From an uncultured Cloacibacillus sp. (GTDB lineage: Bacteria; Synergistota; Synergistia; Synergistales; Synergistaceae), in assembly GCA_900545755.1 (NCBI GenBank), contig URAG01000049.1, positions 1 through 16,769 of the forward strand: DNA of 16,769 nt, read 5' to 3'. The notes beneath the pieces are model-generated. The model ran no database searches. It was given only the letters and a program-made list of their open reading frames with translations, and had not been told where the DNA came from. This document shows positions 7,502-14,834 of the stretch, in pieces. The translations under genes and the position numbers were made by a program. Within the stretch, counting starts at the first letter, position 1. Each line of letters starts with the position of its first letter.

Positions 7502-7657
7502 ATGCTTAGATGCGCAATATGCCAGAAGCCGCTACGCGAGTGCTGCGACCTCTTTCACGAAGCGATCGACGAAAGGGGCGAAACTGTAGTGATTTGCTAC
7601 GAATGCGCAGAAGAACACAAAATCCCGTTTGAGGACGAGGCTGCCGAAGAACAGTAG
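7502..7657 (+). CDS. Small zinc-ribbon-like protein, 51 residues
   Basis: An ATG at 7502 directly follows the flavin reductase TAA (the last A of the stop precedes it), with AGGAGG at 7485-7490. The product is 51 residues with two CxxC knuckles, Cys4/Cys7 and Cys32/Cys35, plus Cys14-Cys15, His19 and His39, and an acidic tail. The spacing suggests one bound zinc. Rubredoxin-like iron binding is less likely because the knuckles lack the usual rubredoxin glycines and prolines. Function unknown; coupling to a flavin reductase could mean a redox partner or merely a small regulator. Codon use matches the central block, and the 3' end is followed by about 45 bases before a terminator belonging to glnN. 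Confidence 0.72.
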   Translation: MLRCAICQKPLRECCDLFHEAIDERGETVVICYECAEEHKIPFEDEAAEEQ

Positions 7658-7694
7658 AAATCGAGCAGCCTTGGCAAAACAGTAAAAAAAGCAG

Positions 7695-7739
7695 TAAAAA
7701 ATACGCGCGGGACGCTTTGTTGGGGAAGCGTCCCGCGCG
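7695..7739 (-). terminator. Terminator of glnN
   Basis: A perfect 14-bp GC-rich stem (7704-7717 pairing with 7726-7739, 8-base loop) is followed on the - strand by TATTTTTTAC. It lies 24 bases past the glnN stop. The + strand side lacks a T run, so it mainly stops - strand transcription. Confidence 0.9.
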
Positions 7740-7762
7740 CGGCACAAAATAAGGGGTTTTTG

Positions 7763-9850
7763 CTAGACGCTGTACAACAGCTCTCCGTAAGTCGGGTACG
7801 GCCAGTATTTCTCCCCGACGAACTTCTCTATTTCATCAGCAGCGGAGCGCAGCGCGTTCATTATCGGTATGACGCGGTCCTGATAGTAGACGGCTTTATC
7901 GAGCTCACAAGCCTCGGGTACGCCGTCAAGCGCCGCTTCGAGCTTTCCTAAATCCATGTAAAGCGAGTCGGTATAACCGCGCAGATGCTTGAGCATATTT
8001 ATCTCCATCGCGCAGTCCAGGTCTGGGCAGGCAGACTTTATAGCGACTGCCGTTTCGCTGAGCCTCTTAAGGTAAGTATACGAGGCAGGTATGATGTCCT
8101 TGCGCACCATCTCAGCCATCGTCAGCGCCTCAATGCGAATGACCTTGCAGTAATTTTCAAGATGAACCTCGCAGCGCGAACGCATTTCAACTTCCGTAAA
8201 CACCTTGTGCTTAGAGAAAAGCGCTATGTTTTTCTCGTCGACGTAGTGCGGCATCGCCTCGGGCGTAGTGCTGTAGTTGGAGAGTCCGCGCTGTTCCGCC
8301 TCTGCTATCCACGATTCGTCGTAACCGTTGCCGTTGAATAGTATGCGTTTGTGCTCGCGTATCGTCTTCCTGATAAGCTCGTTGAGCGCGGCGTTGAAGT
8401 CCTGCGCACCTTCGAGCGCGTCGGCGAACTGCTCGAGCTCCTCCGCTACTACTGTGTTCAGCACTATGCATGGACCGGCTATCGACTGGCTGGAGCCGAG
8501 CATGCGGAACTCAAATTTGTTGCCGGTGAAAGCGAATGGCGACGTCCTGTTGCGGTCGGTCGCGTCCTTGCGAAACACCGGAAGCATGTCGACGCCTATC
8601 TTCATGTGGCTTGCAGCGCGGCCGTTATAGGGACGTCCTTCCTCTATCGCCTTGAGTATCTCGGTGAGCTCAGAGCCGATGAACATCGAAATTACTGCGG
8701 GCGGCGCTTCGTGACCGCCTAGCCTATGGTCGTTTGCCGCTGTCGCTACGGTTGCGCGAAGCATATCCTGATACTCGTCGACGCCTTTTATTACGGCGCA
8801 GAGGAAGAGCAAGAACTGCGCGTTTTCCGACGGCGTCTTCCCGGGGTCTAGAAGGTTGACCCCAGTATCGGTCGCCAGCGACCAGTTGAGATGCTTGCCG
8901 GAACCGTTGACTTCGGCAAAAGGCTTTTCGTGAAGCAGGCAGACAAGCCCGTTGCGGTCTGCGACTTTTTTCATCATCTCCATGGTAAGCTGGTTGTGGT
9001 CACAGCCGATGTTTGCGTCGCTGAAAACTGGCGCAAGCTCGTGCTGCGACGGCGCGACTTCGTTGTGCTCAGTCTTCGCCATTATGCCGAGCTTCCATAG
9101 CTCTTCGTCTAGTTCTTCCATAAACTTCATGACACGCGGCCTTATCGCGCCGTAGTAGTGGTCGTCGAGTTCCTGCCCTTTCGGGGGCTTCGCACCGAAT
9201 AGCGTGCGTCCAGTATAGCGCAGGTCTTTACGCTTTTTGTAAAGTTCCTTGTCAATAAGAAAATATTCCTGCTCAGGGCCTACCGTCGTCGTGATATGCG
9301 TTGCAGAGTTGTTGCCGAAGAGTCGCAGTATACGAAGCGCCTGCGCGTTGATTACCTCCATAGAGCGCAGGAGCGGCGTCTTCTTGTCGAGCACCTCGCC
9401 GCCGTATGAGCAAAATACAGTCGGGATGCAGAGAGTGTTCTCCTTTATAAACGCATAAGATGTCGGATCCCATGCGGTGTAGCCGCGCGCTTCAAAGGTC
9501 GCGCGCAAGCCGCCAGAAGGAAAGGACGACGCGTCCGGCTCGCCCTTGATGAGCTCCTTGCCTGAAAACTCCATTATCACCGTGCCGTTGTCTATAGGCG
9601 ATATAAAGCTGTCGTGCTTTTCGGCTGTAATGCCGGTCATCGGCTGGAACCAGTGAGTGAAGTGCGTAGCTCCCTTCTCCACAGCCCAGTCTTTCATCGC
9701 GTTCGCGACGACGTTTGCGACGTCGCGCGGCACCGGTGTGCCTTCCCTGACGGAATTCTTCAGCGCGCGGTATGTCTCCTTTGGAAGACGCTGCTTCATC
9801 GTCGCGTCGTTGAAAACCATCGAACCGAAAATTTCTTCCACCTTTGCCAT
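7763..9850 (-). CDS. glnN: Glutamine synthetase type III
   Basis: About 695 residues, the length of GSIII (GSI is about 450). It makes glutamine from glutamate, ammonia and ATP in the cytoplasm. Recognisable blocks are G-P-E-Q-E-Y-F-L near 191-198, the GSIII signature N-E-V-A-P-S-Q-H-E-L-A-P near 263-274, N-G-S-G-K-H-L-N-W-S near 315-324 (ammonia/glutamate region), and G-S-S-Q-S-I-A-G-P in the second half. Several in-frame starts lie close together; GAGGTG at 9857-9862 is six bases from ATG 9850 but touches ATG 9856, so 9850 (M-A-K-V-E-E) is chosen. It has its own consensus promoter and terminator, so it is monocistronic, and a cluster of TATGC boxes upstream suggests dedicated regulation, presumably by nitrogen status. 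Confidence 0.95.
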   Translation of the reverse strand: MAKVEEIFGSMVFNDATMKQRLPKETYRALKNSVREGTPVPRDVANVVANAMKDWAVEKGATHFTHWFQPMTGITAEKHDSFISPIDNGTVIMEFSGKELIKGEPDASSFPSGGLRATFEARGYTAWDPTSYAFIKENTLCIPTVFCSYGGEVLDKKTPLLRSMEVINAQALRILRLFGNNSATHITTTVGPEQEYFLIDKELYKKRKDLRYTGRTLFGAKPPKGQELDDHYYGAIRPRVMKFMEELDEELWKLGIMAKTEHNEVAPSQHELAPVFSDANIGCDHNQLTMEMMKKVADRNGLVCLLHEKPFAEVNGSGKHLNWSLATDTGVNLLDPGKTPSENAQFLLFLCAVIKGVDEYQDMLRATVATAANDHRLGGHEAPPAVISMFIGSELTEILKAIEEGRPYNGRAASHMKIGVDMLPVFRKDATDRNRTSPFAFTGNKFEFRMLGSSQSIAGPCIVLNTVVAEELEQFADALEGAQDFNAALNELIRKTIREHKRILFNGNGYDESWIAEAEQRGLSNYSTTPEAMPHYVDEKNIALFSKHKVFTEVEMRSRCEVHLENYCKVIRIEALTMAEMVRKDIIPASYTYLKRLSETAVAIKSACPDLDCAMEINMLKHLRGYTDSLYMDLGKLEAALDGVPEACELDKAVYYQDRVIPIMNALRSAADEIEKFVGEKYWPYPTYGELLYSV

Positions 9851-9888
9851 CAACATCACCTCGCGCATTGCTTTTATTCAATGCGCAG

Positions 9889-9917
9889 ATAATATTACTC
9901 TATGCATAAGATGTCAA
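9889..9917 (-). promoter_or_regulatory. Consensus sigma70 promoter of glnN
   Basis: On the - strand TTGACA (9917-9912) and TATTAT (9894-9889) are separated by exactly 17 bases, 38 bases before the chosen glnN start. An 8-bp palindrome TATGCATA (9901-9908) lies in the spacer, where a bound regulator would block polymerase. Confidence 0.85.
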
Positions 9918-10002
9918 GAATTAAACGTAAAAATCCCAAAAATTTTATGCTTAAAATATATGCATCACTGCATATGCATGAGTTTATGCTTTTTTAAGCA
10001 TA
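9901..10002. repeat. Array of five TATGC-type boxes upstream of glnN
   Basis: Within about 100 bases: TATGCATA at 9901-9908, TTATGCTTAA at 9945-9954, ATATATGCAT at 9956-9965, the palindrome TGCATATGCA at 9969-9978, and TATGCTTTTTTAAGCATA at 9985-10002 (7-bp arms). All carry the core TATGC in one or both orientations. The density in an otherwise GC-rich block suggests operator sites for a dimeric regulator. Confidence 0.6.
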
Positions 10003-10044
10003 CATTTCGTTGGACGATAAAGAAAAAGCGACAGGCCGGCGTAC

Positions 10045-10080
10045 AAAAAAGCGGCCGCGCATCAACCTGCGCAACCGCTT
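10045..10080 (-). terminator. Terminator of the OmpH/Skp gene
   Basis: AAGCGG and GCGCA in the 5' part pair with TGCGC and CCGCTT (11 bp with a small 2-by-2 internal mismatch, 6-base loop). On the - strand the stem is followed by TTTTTTG, 28 bases past the stop of the chaperone gene. Confidence 0.85.
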
Positions 10081-10107
10081 CCCAGTCCTTGGCGAGTGAA
10101 ATTTATA

Positions 10108-10530
10108 TTACTTCGTCTTCAACGCGTTGATGACGTCCTGCGTGAGATCCATGCCGCCGTAGTATACGAGCGCCTTATTGACGACTATAGTGACGCCCTT
10201 TTGCTTCGCTACCTTCGCTATAGTCTCGTTGACTTCCTTGAGGATCGGCGTCATAATTTTTGCCTCTTCCTCGCGCATTTCGAGCTGAAGGTTCTGCACT
10301 ATCTCGTTTTTCTTCTTCTCGTCAGTCTCTTTATCGAAAGCGGCCTTCGCGGCGTTCGATCTCTTATTGCCGAGGTCGTTGAGCTGCTTGCGTGCCTGCT
10401 CGAATTTCGGATACTGCTGAAGCACCTGCATGTCGTCGACGTAGCCGATTACGTCCTCCGCCGCGTACGAAGCGGCGCCGGATACGAAGAGGGCGACGAC
10501 CGCCAGCAGTAATGCCACATATTTTTTCAT
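10108..10530 (-). CDS. OmpH/Skp family periplasmic chaperone
   Basis: A 140-residue exported protein. The start is ATG 10530, set by AGGAGGT six bases upstream; it begins M-K-K, then a hydrophobic signal segment (about residues 5-20) with probable signal peptidase I cleavage after A-S-Y-A. The mature part opens with the family's I-G-Y-V-D strand, continues as a long Lys/Glu-rich coiled coil (about 40-110), and ends with a V-T-I-V-V-N strand and D-L-T-Q-D-V-I. Skp trimers hold unfolded outer-membrane proteins in the periplasm, so this gene implies a diderm cell and is hard to reconcile with the Lachnospiraceae-like flanks. It follows the YgiQ-type gene by 95 bases and has a probable promoter of its own and a terminator. 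Confidence 0.85.
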   Translation of the reverse strand: MKKYVALLLAVVALFVSGAASYAAEDVIGYVDDMQVLQQYPKFEQARKQLNDLGNKRSNAAKAAFDKETDEKKKNEIVQNLQLEMREEEAKIMTPILKEVNETIAKVAKQKGVTIVVNKALVYYGGMDLTQDVINALKTK

Positions 10531-10587
10531 CCCATTACCTCCTGTAGATTCCTTTGCTTTCTTTGATACGTTATGACGCACAGCAGA

Positions 10588-10616
10588 ATTTTATAACCTA
10601 TCTACGTTATTGTCCA
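10588..10616 (-). promoter_or_regulatory. Probable promoter of the OmpH/Skp gene
   Basis: On the - strand TGGACA (10616-10611) and TAAAAT (10593-10588) are 17 bases apart, each one mismatch from consensus, about 58 bases before ATG 10530. This would uncouple the chaperone from the upstream radical SAM gene. Confidence 0.55.
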
Positions 10617-10625
10617 TAGCCGCGT

Positions 10626-12479
10626 TCAGCGGCGTATGAGGCATTTCTTTCCGCTGCCGATGAGGTCGCGGCGGCCTGCGCGTACGAGCGCCTTTATCAC
10701 ATATTCGCGGTTTTCCGGCATCCAATATTGGAGCAAGGCGCGCTGCATCTTCCGCTCCTCCGCCCCCTTCGGCACGTAGACCTCTTCGAGAGTGAAAGGG
10801 TCGAGCCCTGTGTAGTATATGCATGTAGAAAGCGAGCCGGGCGTCGGCGTGAAATCCTGAACCTGCTCGGGCCGCATGCCGCTGTCCCGTATAAACTCCG
10901 CAAGCTCGACGGCCTCTTTGAGCGTCGCCCCGGGGTGCGCCGAGATGAAATAGGGCACCAGGAACTGTTTAAGGCCGATCTTTTCGTTGACATTTGCGTA
11001 GCGGCGCATGAACTCCTCCGTCACCTCGCGGCCCGGCTTGCGCATGTACTTCAATACGTTCGGGCTTATATGCTCCGGCGCTATTTTAAGCTGTCCGCTG
11101 ACGTGCCAGCGGCAGAGCTCCTCTAGGAAGTCGCCGTTCTTATCCGCCAGTATGTAGTCGTAGCGGATTCCCGAGCGGATGAACACCTTTTTAATTTTCG
11201 GCAGCGCGCGTATCTTGCGCAGCAGCTCTATGTAACCTTTGTGGCTTGCGCGCAACTTGCGGCACGGCGCGGGATAGAGGCAGGATTTGCCCTTGCACGA
11301 ACCGCGTTTGACGGAATCGGGACATGACGGTTCTGTGAAATTCGCCGTAGGGCCGCCGACATCGTGGATATAGCCCTTGAAGCCGGGCTCCTTCGTCAAA
11401 AGCTCAGCCTCGAGCAGAATGGACTCGTCGCTCCTGCGCTGTATGATTCTCCCCTGGTGCGAGGCGATGGCGCAGAAACCGCACTCACCGAAGCAGCCCC
11501 GGTGCGTCGTTATGCTGAAACGTACCTCGTCGAACGCCGGCACGCCGCCCTTCGCGTCGTAGTCGGGGTGCCACGCGCGCGCGTACGGCAGCGCGTAGAC
11601 CTCGTCCATCTCCGCCTGCGTCAGCGGGCGCGCGGGACGGTTTTGCACTATACGCCACGCGCCCTGGTCCTGTATCAGCCGTTTGCCGCGTATCGCGTCC
11701 TGCTCGGCATAATAGGCGGCGAAGGCCTCGGCGAATTTTTTCTTGTCCGCGCAGACTTCGTCGAATGACGGCAGCGTCACGGCGTCGTTCGCGAGCGCCC
11801 CGTCATGAGTCTTCCAGCATGTCCCCGCGACGTCGCGCAGAGCCGATACCGGCTCCCCCGCGGCAAGCCGCTCCGCTATTTCGAGCGAGGCCAGCTCCCC
11901 CATGCCGAAGACGAGCAGATCGGCGCGGCTGTCGGCGAGTATAGAGCGCCGCACAGAATCGCTCCAGAAATCATAATGCGCGAAGCGGCGCAGGCTAGCC
12001 TCGACTCCGCCGATTATCAGCGGGATGTCGCCCCATAGCTCGCGTATCCTGTTGCAGTAGACTATCGTCGCGCGGTCCGGGCGCTTCCCAGCCTCGCCGC
12101 CCGGCGTGTAGGCGTCGCTGCGGCGCTTCTTCTTCGACGCCGTGTAATGGTTCAGCATCGAATCCAAATTCCCAGCCGCGAGCATGACGCAGAGCGACGG
12201 CCGCCCGAGTTTCTCAAAATCCTCCGTCCCGCGCCAGTCAGGCTGTGAGACAAGCCCTACGCGGAAGCCGTGCGCCTCGAGCCAGCGCGCGATAATCGCG
12301 TGGCCGAAGCTCGGATGGTCGACGTATGCGTCGCCGGTGATTATCAGTATCTCTATTCCGTCCCAGCCGCGCGCCCGCACGTCGTCCATGCTCACCGGCA
12401 GAAATGCGCTGCGCGGCGGCCTCGCATACGTTTCCGCCTTCGCTCCGCGTGCAGCGATATTTTTAACGTTTGTCCTCAT
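10626..12479 (-). CDS. YgiQ family radical SAM protein
   Basis: About 617 residues, the size of YgiQ (UPF0313). The N-terminal third resembles a cobalamin-type binding domain region typical of these enzymes (V-D-H-P-S-F-G early, G-G-V-E-A-S-L-R-R near 157-165). The radical SAM core carries C-x3-C-x2-C at Cys329, Cys333 and Cys336 in H-R-G-C-F-G-E-C-G-F-C, which binds the [4Fe-4S] cluster that cleaves S-adenosylmethionine. A second cysteine group (about 386, 395, 400 and 406) could hold another cluster. The C-terminus has the DUF3362-like region around P-T-P-G-S-L-S-T. The ATG at 12479 is favoured over GTG 12485 by GGGGA seven bases upstream. Its reaction is not established; no partner gene is adjacent apart from the chaperone downstream. 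Confidence 0.9.
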   Translation of the reverse strand: MRTNVKNIAARGAKAETYARPPRSAFLPVSMDDVRARGWDGIEILIITGDAYVDHPSFGHAIIARWLEAHGFRVGLVSQPDWRGTEDFEKLGRPSLCVMLAAGNLDSMLNHYTASKKKRRSDAYTPGGEAGKRPDRATIVYCNRIRELWGDIPLIIGGVEASLRRFAHYDFWSDSVRRSILADSRADLLVFGMGELASLEIAERLAAGEPVSALRDVAGTCWKTHDGALANDAVTLPSFDEVCADKKKFAEAFAAYYAEQDAIRGKRLIQDQGAWRIVQNRPARPLTQAEMDEVYALPYARAWHPDYDAKGGVPAFDEVRFSITTHRGCFGECGFCAIASHQGRIIQRRSDESILLEAELLTKEPGFKGYIHDVGGPTANFTEPSCPDSVKRGSCKGKSCLYPAPCRKLRASHKGYIELLRKIRALPKIKKVFIRSGIRYDYILADKNGDFLEELCRWHVSGQLKIAPEHISPNVLKYMRKPGREVTEEFMRRYANVNEKIGLKQFLVPYFISAHPGATLKEAVELAEFIRDSGMRPEQVQDFTPTPGSLSTCIYYTGLDPFTLEEVYVPKGAEERKMQRALLQYWMPENREYVIKALVRAGRRDLIGSGKKCLIRR

Positions 12480-12507
12480 AGCCACGTCCCCGTAAATCGT
12501 TTTCGCA

Positions 12508-12539
12508 CGCTGACAGAAATATCAGCGATGCATTATAAT
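12508..12539 (+). promoter_or_regulatory. Promoter of the YgjP-type gene with a dyad over the -35 box
   Basis: CTGACA at 12510-12515 (5/6) and TATAAT at 12534-12539 (6/6) are 18 bases apart, 30 bases before ATG 12569. An inverted repeat CGCTGA-N8-TCAGCG (12508-12527) covers the -35 box and could be an operator. The region is divergent to the YgiQ-type gene, for which no clear promoter was found. Confidence 0.65.
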
Positions 12540-12568
12540 TCTATCATTATAGGAGCCGGCGGGACGCG

Positions 12569-13261
12569 ATGACGGAATATATTACTGTAGACGGAATCAG
12601 ATACGAGATAAGAAGAAACGCAAGAAGAAAGAACATCGCGCTAGGCGTGGGAAACGGTTCGTTCTTCATCGCCGCGCCTCTCGGTGCGCCGCTGGAAACG
12701 CTCGCCGCCGCTGTAGAACAGAGCGGCGCAGCACTGCGCGGCAGGCTCATGAAAAAGCGGGCGGCGCAGCCGCAGGAACATCGTTACGAAGAAGGCGAGC
12801 TGTTCTATTATCTTGGAGAACAATACCCGCTGCACTTTATACCGCGCGAAGGCGTATATCCGATAAAATTCGAGAACGGCGCGTTCCTCTCGTTCGAAGG
12901 CCTTGAGGCGGAAGATATACGCCACAACTTCGAGGTCTGGTACAGGCTGCGGCTGCGCAAGATAATTCAGCGCGAGTTCCCCGCGTGGTGCAAAAGGATA
13001 GGAGCCGCGCCGCGCCGCGTGTCGCTGAAAAACGCGAAAACTCTCTGGGGAAGCTGTTCGTCGTCTGGCGGCATCACGTTCAACGTCCGCCTCACGCTCG
13101 TCCCGCCCCCGCTCGCGGAATATGTGATGATCCACGAGCTCTGCCACATGTCGGAGATGAACCACTCCCCGAAATTCTGGGCGCATGTGGCAAAATACTG
13201 CCCAGACTACGCGACAAGAAGAAAAGAACTGAAAACTGACGGCGGAAAATACAGGTGGTGA
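12569..13261 (+). CDS. YgjP-like (M48/SprT-type) metallopeptidase
   Basis: A 230-residue cytoplasmic protein with the zinc protease motif H-E-L-C-H at 189-193, a likely third ligand His199 in M-N-H-S, and the family's W-G-S-C-S-S-S-G-G-I-T-F-N block at 160-172. This order, and the C-terminal P-K-F-W-A-H-V motif, define the YgjP-like domain (PF01863). Residues 1-70 are an extended beta-rich N-terminus typical of the family. The start ATG 12569 has a weak AGGAG (12551-12555) at 13 bases. The stop overlaps the region of the next gene's ribosome binding site, so the two are probably cotranscribed. Substrate unknown. Confidence 0.88.
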   Translation: MTEYITVDGIRYEIRRNARRKNIALGVGNGSFFIAAPLGAPLETLAAAVEQSGAALRGRLMKKRAAQPQEHRYEEGELFYYLGEQYPLHFIPREGVYPIKFENGAFLSFEGLEAEDIRHNFEVWYRLRLRKIIQREFPAWCKRIGAAPRRVSLKNAKTLWGSCSSSGGITFNVRLTLVPPPLAEYVMIHELCHMSEMNHSPKFWAHVAKYCPDYATRRKELKTDGGKYRW

Positions 13262-13269
13262 GGTGCGCG

Positions 13270-14094
13270 ATGGATACGACGGCAAAAGAAATTAAATATC
13301 CTGAGAACTTTATAAAATATCTCGGCACAAGCGGCGGACGCTTTTCTATGATACGCCAGCTCAGAAGCACCGGCGGCCTATGGTTCCGCTACGGCGGGGT
13401 GCAGGGCGTCATAGACCCGGGGCCGGGGAGCCTCGCGCACATCTGCTCGGCGCGTCCTGCTCTCGACGCCGCATCGGCCGACGTCGTGATGCTGACGCAC
13501 AAGCACATCGACCACAGCACGGACGTAAACGTTATAGTAGAAGCCATGACGCACGGCGGATTCGACTCGCGCGGAATGCTCGTCGCGACGGACGACTCAT
13601 TGCGCGGCGCCGATCCGGTCGTGCTCAAATACTCGCAAAAAAGAATACCTAAAATAAAAATCCCGGAAGAAGGCGGGAAAATAGAGCTTGGCAAGGGCGT
13701 GCTGGTCGAGCCGGTAATACACCTGCACCACGGCGTCGACTGCTTCGGCTACATCTTCCGCAAGGACGGACTGCGCGAATGGGGAATCATCAGCGACAGC
13801 CGCATGATGCCCTACTTCCGCTCACGCTACTCCGCCTGCGATTTCCTCTCGATCAACGCGACCTTCCCCGACAGAAAGCCGCGCCTCGACCACATTTCCA
13901 TCGCAGAAGCGCGCGACCTGCTGACGAAAATCCACCCGAAGCTCGCCGTATTGACGCACCTCGGCGCAATGCTCACCTCCGGCGAAGGCTCGCACTTCCT
14001 GGAAAACCTTGACCTCCCGGAGACGAAGCTCGTAGTCGCAACCGACGGCATGATGATCGACCTCGACACGCTGAATATATATAAAGAATGCTGA
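13270..14094 (+). CDS. MBL-fold hydrolase with H-x-H-x-D-H motif
   Basis: About 274 residues of the metallo-beta-lactamase superfamily. The metal motif T-H-K-H-I-D-H is at 76-82; later candidate ligands are in H-L-H-H-G-V-D, S-D-S-R, and L-T-H-L-G. It looks like the archaeal/bacterial group of predicted metal-dependent hydrolases related to UlaG and RNase Z-like proteins, but I cannot assign a substrate. ATG 13270 is eight bases past the YgjP stop with GAGGTG (13260-13265) four bases upstream, a short gap; in-frame GTG codons at 13255 and 13258 are alternatives. It lies in the same transcript as the YgjP-like gene. Codon use is GC-rich, at the 3' edge of the central block. Confidence 0.85.
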   Translation: MDTTAKEIKYPENFIKYLGTSGGRFSMIRQLRSTGGLWFRYGGVQGVIDPGPGSLAHICSARPALDAASADVVMLTHKHIDHSTDVNVIVEAMTHGGFDSRGMLVATDDSLRGADPVVLKYSQKRIPKIKIPEEGGKIELGKGVLVEPVIHLHHGVDCFGYIFRKDGLREWGIISDSRMMPYFRSRYSACDFLSINATFPDRKPRLDHISIAEARDLLTKIHPKLAVLTHLGAMLTSGEGSHFLENLDLPETKLVVATDGMMIDLDTLNIYKEC

Positions 14095-14105
14095 TCTCCG
14101 CGTGA

Positions 14106-14558
14106 AGGCAAATATACGGAAAGCTCGCCGCTGTGATAATCCTGATAATGGAGGCTACCCACGCTAGCAAGACGGCGCTTGCTCAAAGACTTCTTGAAAA
14201 ATATGGCATACCTTTCCCTTCAATGGACCACCTCAAAATGGGGCTGATAAGTAGCGGCCCGACCAGCCTCTCGCCGAAAGACTACGAGAAACTTACCACG
14301 TAGCTGTTGCCAGTAGTGCGCGAGATAATCAAAATCGCGATAGAGAATCGCCAAAATTTAACGGTCAATGGCGTCTATGTCCCAGAGAATTGGCAGAACG
14401 GTTTTACTGAAGAACATTCGCGTGAAATCCGCACCTACTGTCTCATCATGACGGAATACTATGAAACACACTTCGACGATATAAAAAGACTCGCAAACGC
14501 AGCAGAACTTCCGCGCGATGATTCACATCGCACAAAGGAGCTACCATCAAAAATATAA
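14106..14558 (+). pseudogene. Broken P-loop kinase (GGATHTGKT family), decayed and truncated
   Basis: The frame 14106-14558, with a possible GTG start at 14133, reads A-V-I-I-L-I, a degraded P-loop (A-T-H-A-S-K-T with M-E in place of the usual G-G), A-L-A-Q-R-L-L-E-K-Y-G, and S-M-D-H-L-K-M-G-L-I-S-S-G. It then meets TAG at 14301-14303 and resumes as L-L-P-V-V-R-E-I-I-K-I-A-I-E-N-R-Q-N-L and a Y-C-L-I-M-T-E-Y-Y segment. By memory of homologues, the P-loop normally reads G-G-A-T-H-T-G-K-T, a tyrosine stands where the stop is, and about 40 further residues follow the end seen here. So it carries a nonsense codon, Walker A damage and a lost C-terminus. GC content falls between the central block and the right flank. 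Probably non-functional. Confidence 0.75.
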
Positions 14559-14567
14559 TTCAAAATT

Positions 14568-14616
14568 TACAACATATGGGGGTGAAAAAAGTGGACGCAC
14601 CATATGTTGTATTTTT
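14568..14616. terminator. Perfect 11-bp inverted repeat with T run near the right junction
   Basis: TACAACATATG (14568-14578) and CATATGTTGTA (14601-14611) are exact complements with a 22-base loop and are followed by TTTTTAT. It reads as a weak A/T-rich terminator on the + strand, or alternatively as a regulatory dyad. The gene it would serve is not seen, because the right background begins about here. Confidence 0.5.
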
Positions 14617-14661
14617 ATGTAAATCAGTCGAAAAATGTAGGAAAAGTGGGGAAAATTATGT

Positions 14662-14690
14662 TTGATTTTATGGGAAAATGTAGATATAAT
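14662..14690 (+). promoter_or_regulatory. Promoter upstream of xerD
   Basis: TTGATT (14662-14667) and a perfect TATAAT (14685-14690) are 17 bases apart. The TSS would fall near 14697, leaving a leader of about 138 bases before the xerD start in which I see no gene. The stretch 14559-14834 holds only this promoter and the hairpin. Confidence 0.7.
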
Positions 14691-14834
14691 GATACCTGCG
14701 GACGATAAAAGCCCTGTTTGTGGAGAAGAAGGTAAGTTGCAGATAGGGTGAGAAAACCTCAGGAGAATGGATGGTTCGGATGGAGAAATCGATAGGATTA
14801 CCGCGGAACGATATTTGTCCTGCAGGGTGGGGGG

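Larger units (their letters stand above)
1360..14570. other. GC-rich central block from a different genomic background
   Basis: Codon third positions change from mixed A/T to mostly C/G within nfnA (about 1360-1425) and return to A/T-leaning after about 14,100-14,570. The genes inside (OmpH/Skp, type III glutamine synthetase, NSS transporter, YgiQ) suit a diderm anaerobe such as a Synergistetes member, while the flanks suit Lachnospiraceae. No integrase att repeats, tRNA or insertion sequence mark either edge. Bounds are approximate. Confidence 0.75.

Noticed and set aside
14301..14303. TAG in the kinase as a recoded pyrrolysine codon
   Set aside because: No pylT or PylS gene is visible, the position is normally an aromatic residue in remembered homologues, and other parts of the gene are decayed, so a nonsense mutation is simpler.
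14546..14665. Short frame reading M-G-V-K-K-V-D-A-P-Y-V-V-F-L-C from ATG 14576
   Set aside because: It runs through the 11-bp inverted repeat, has no ribosome binding site, is about 29 residues and shows no recognisable family; the hairpin explains the sequence better.
14631..14683. Two AAAATGTAG copies in the xerD upstream region
   Set aside because: Only nine bases long, A/T-rich and no dyad; may be chance.
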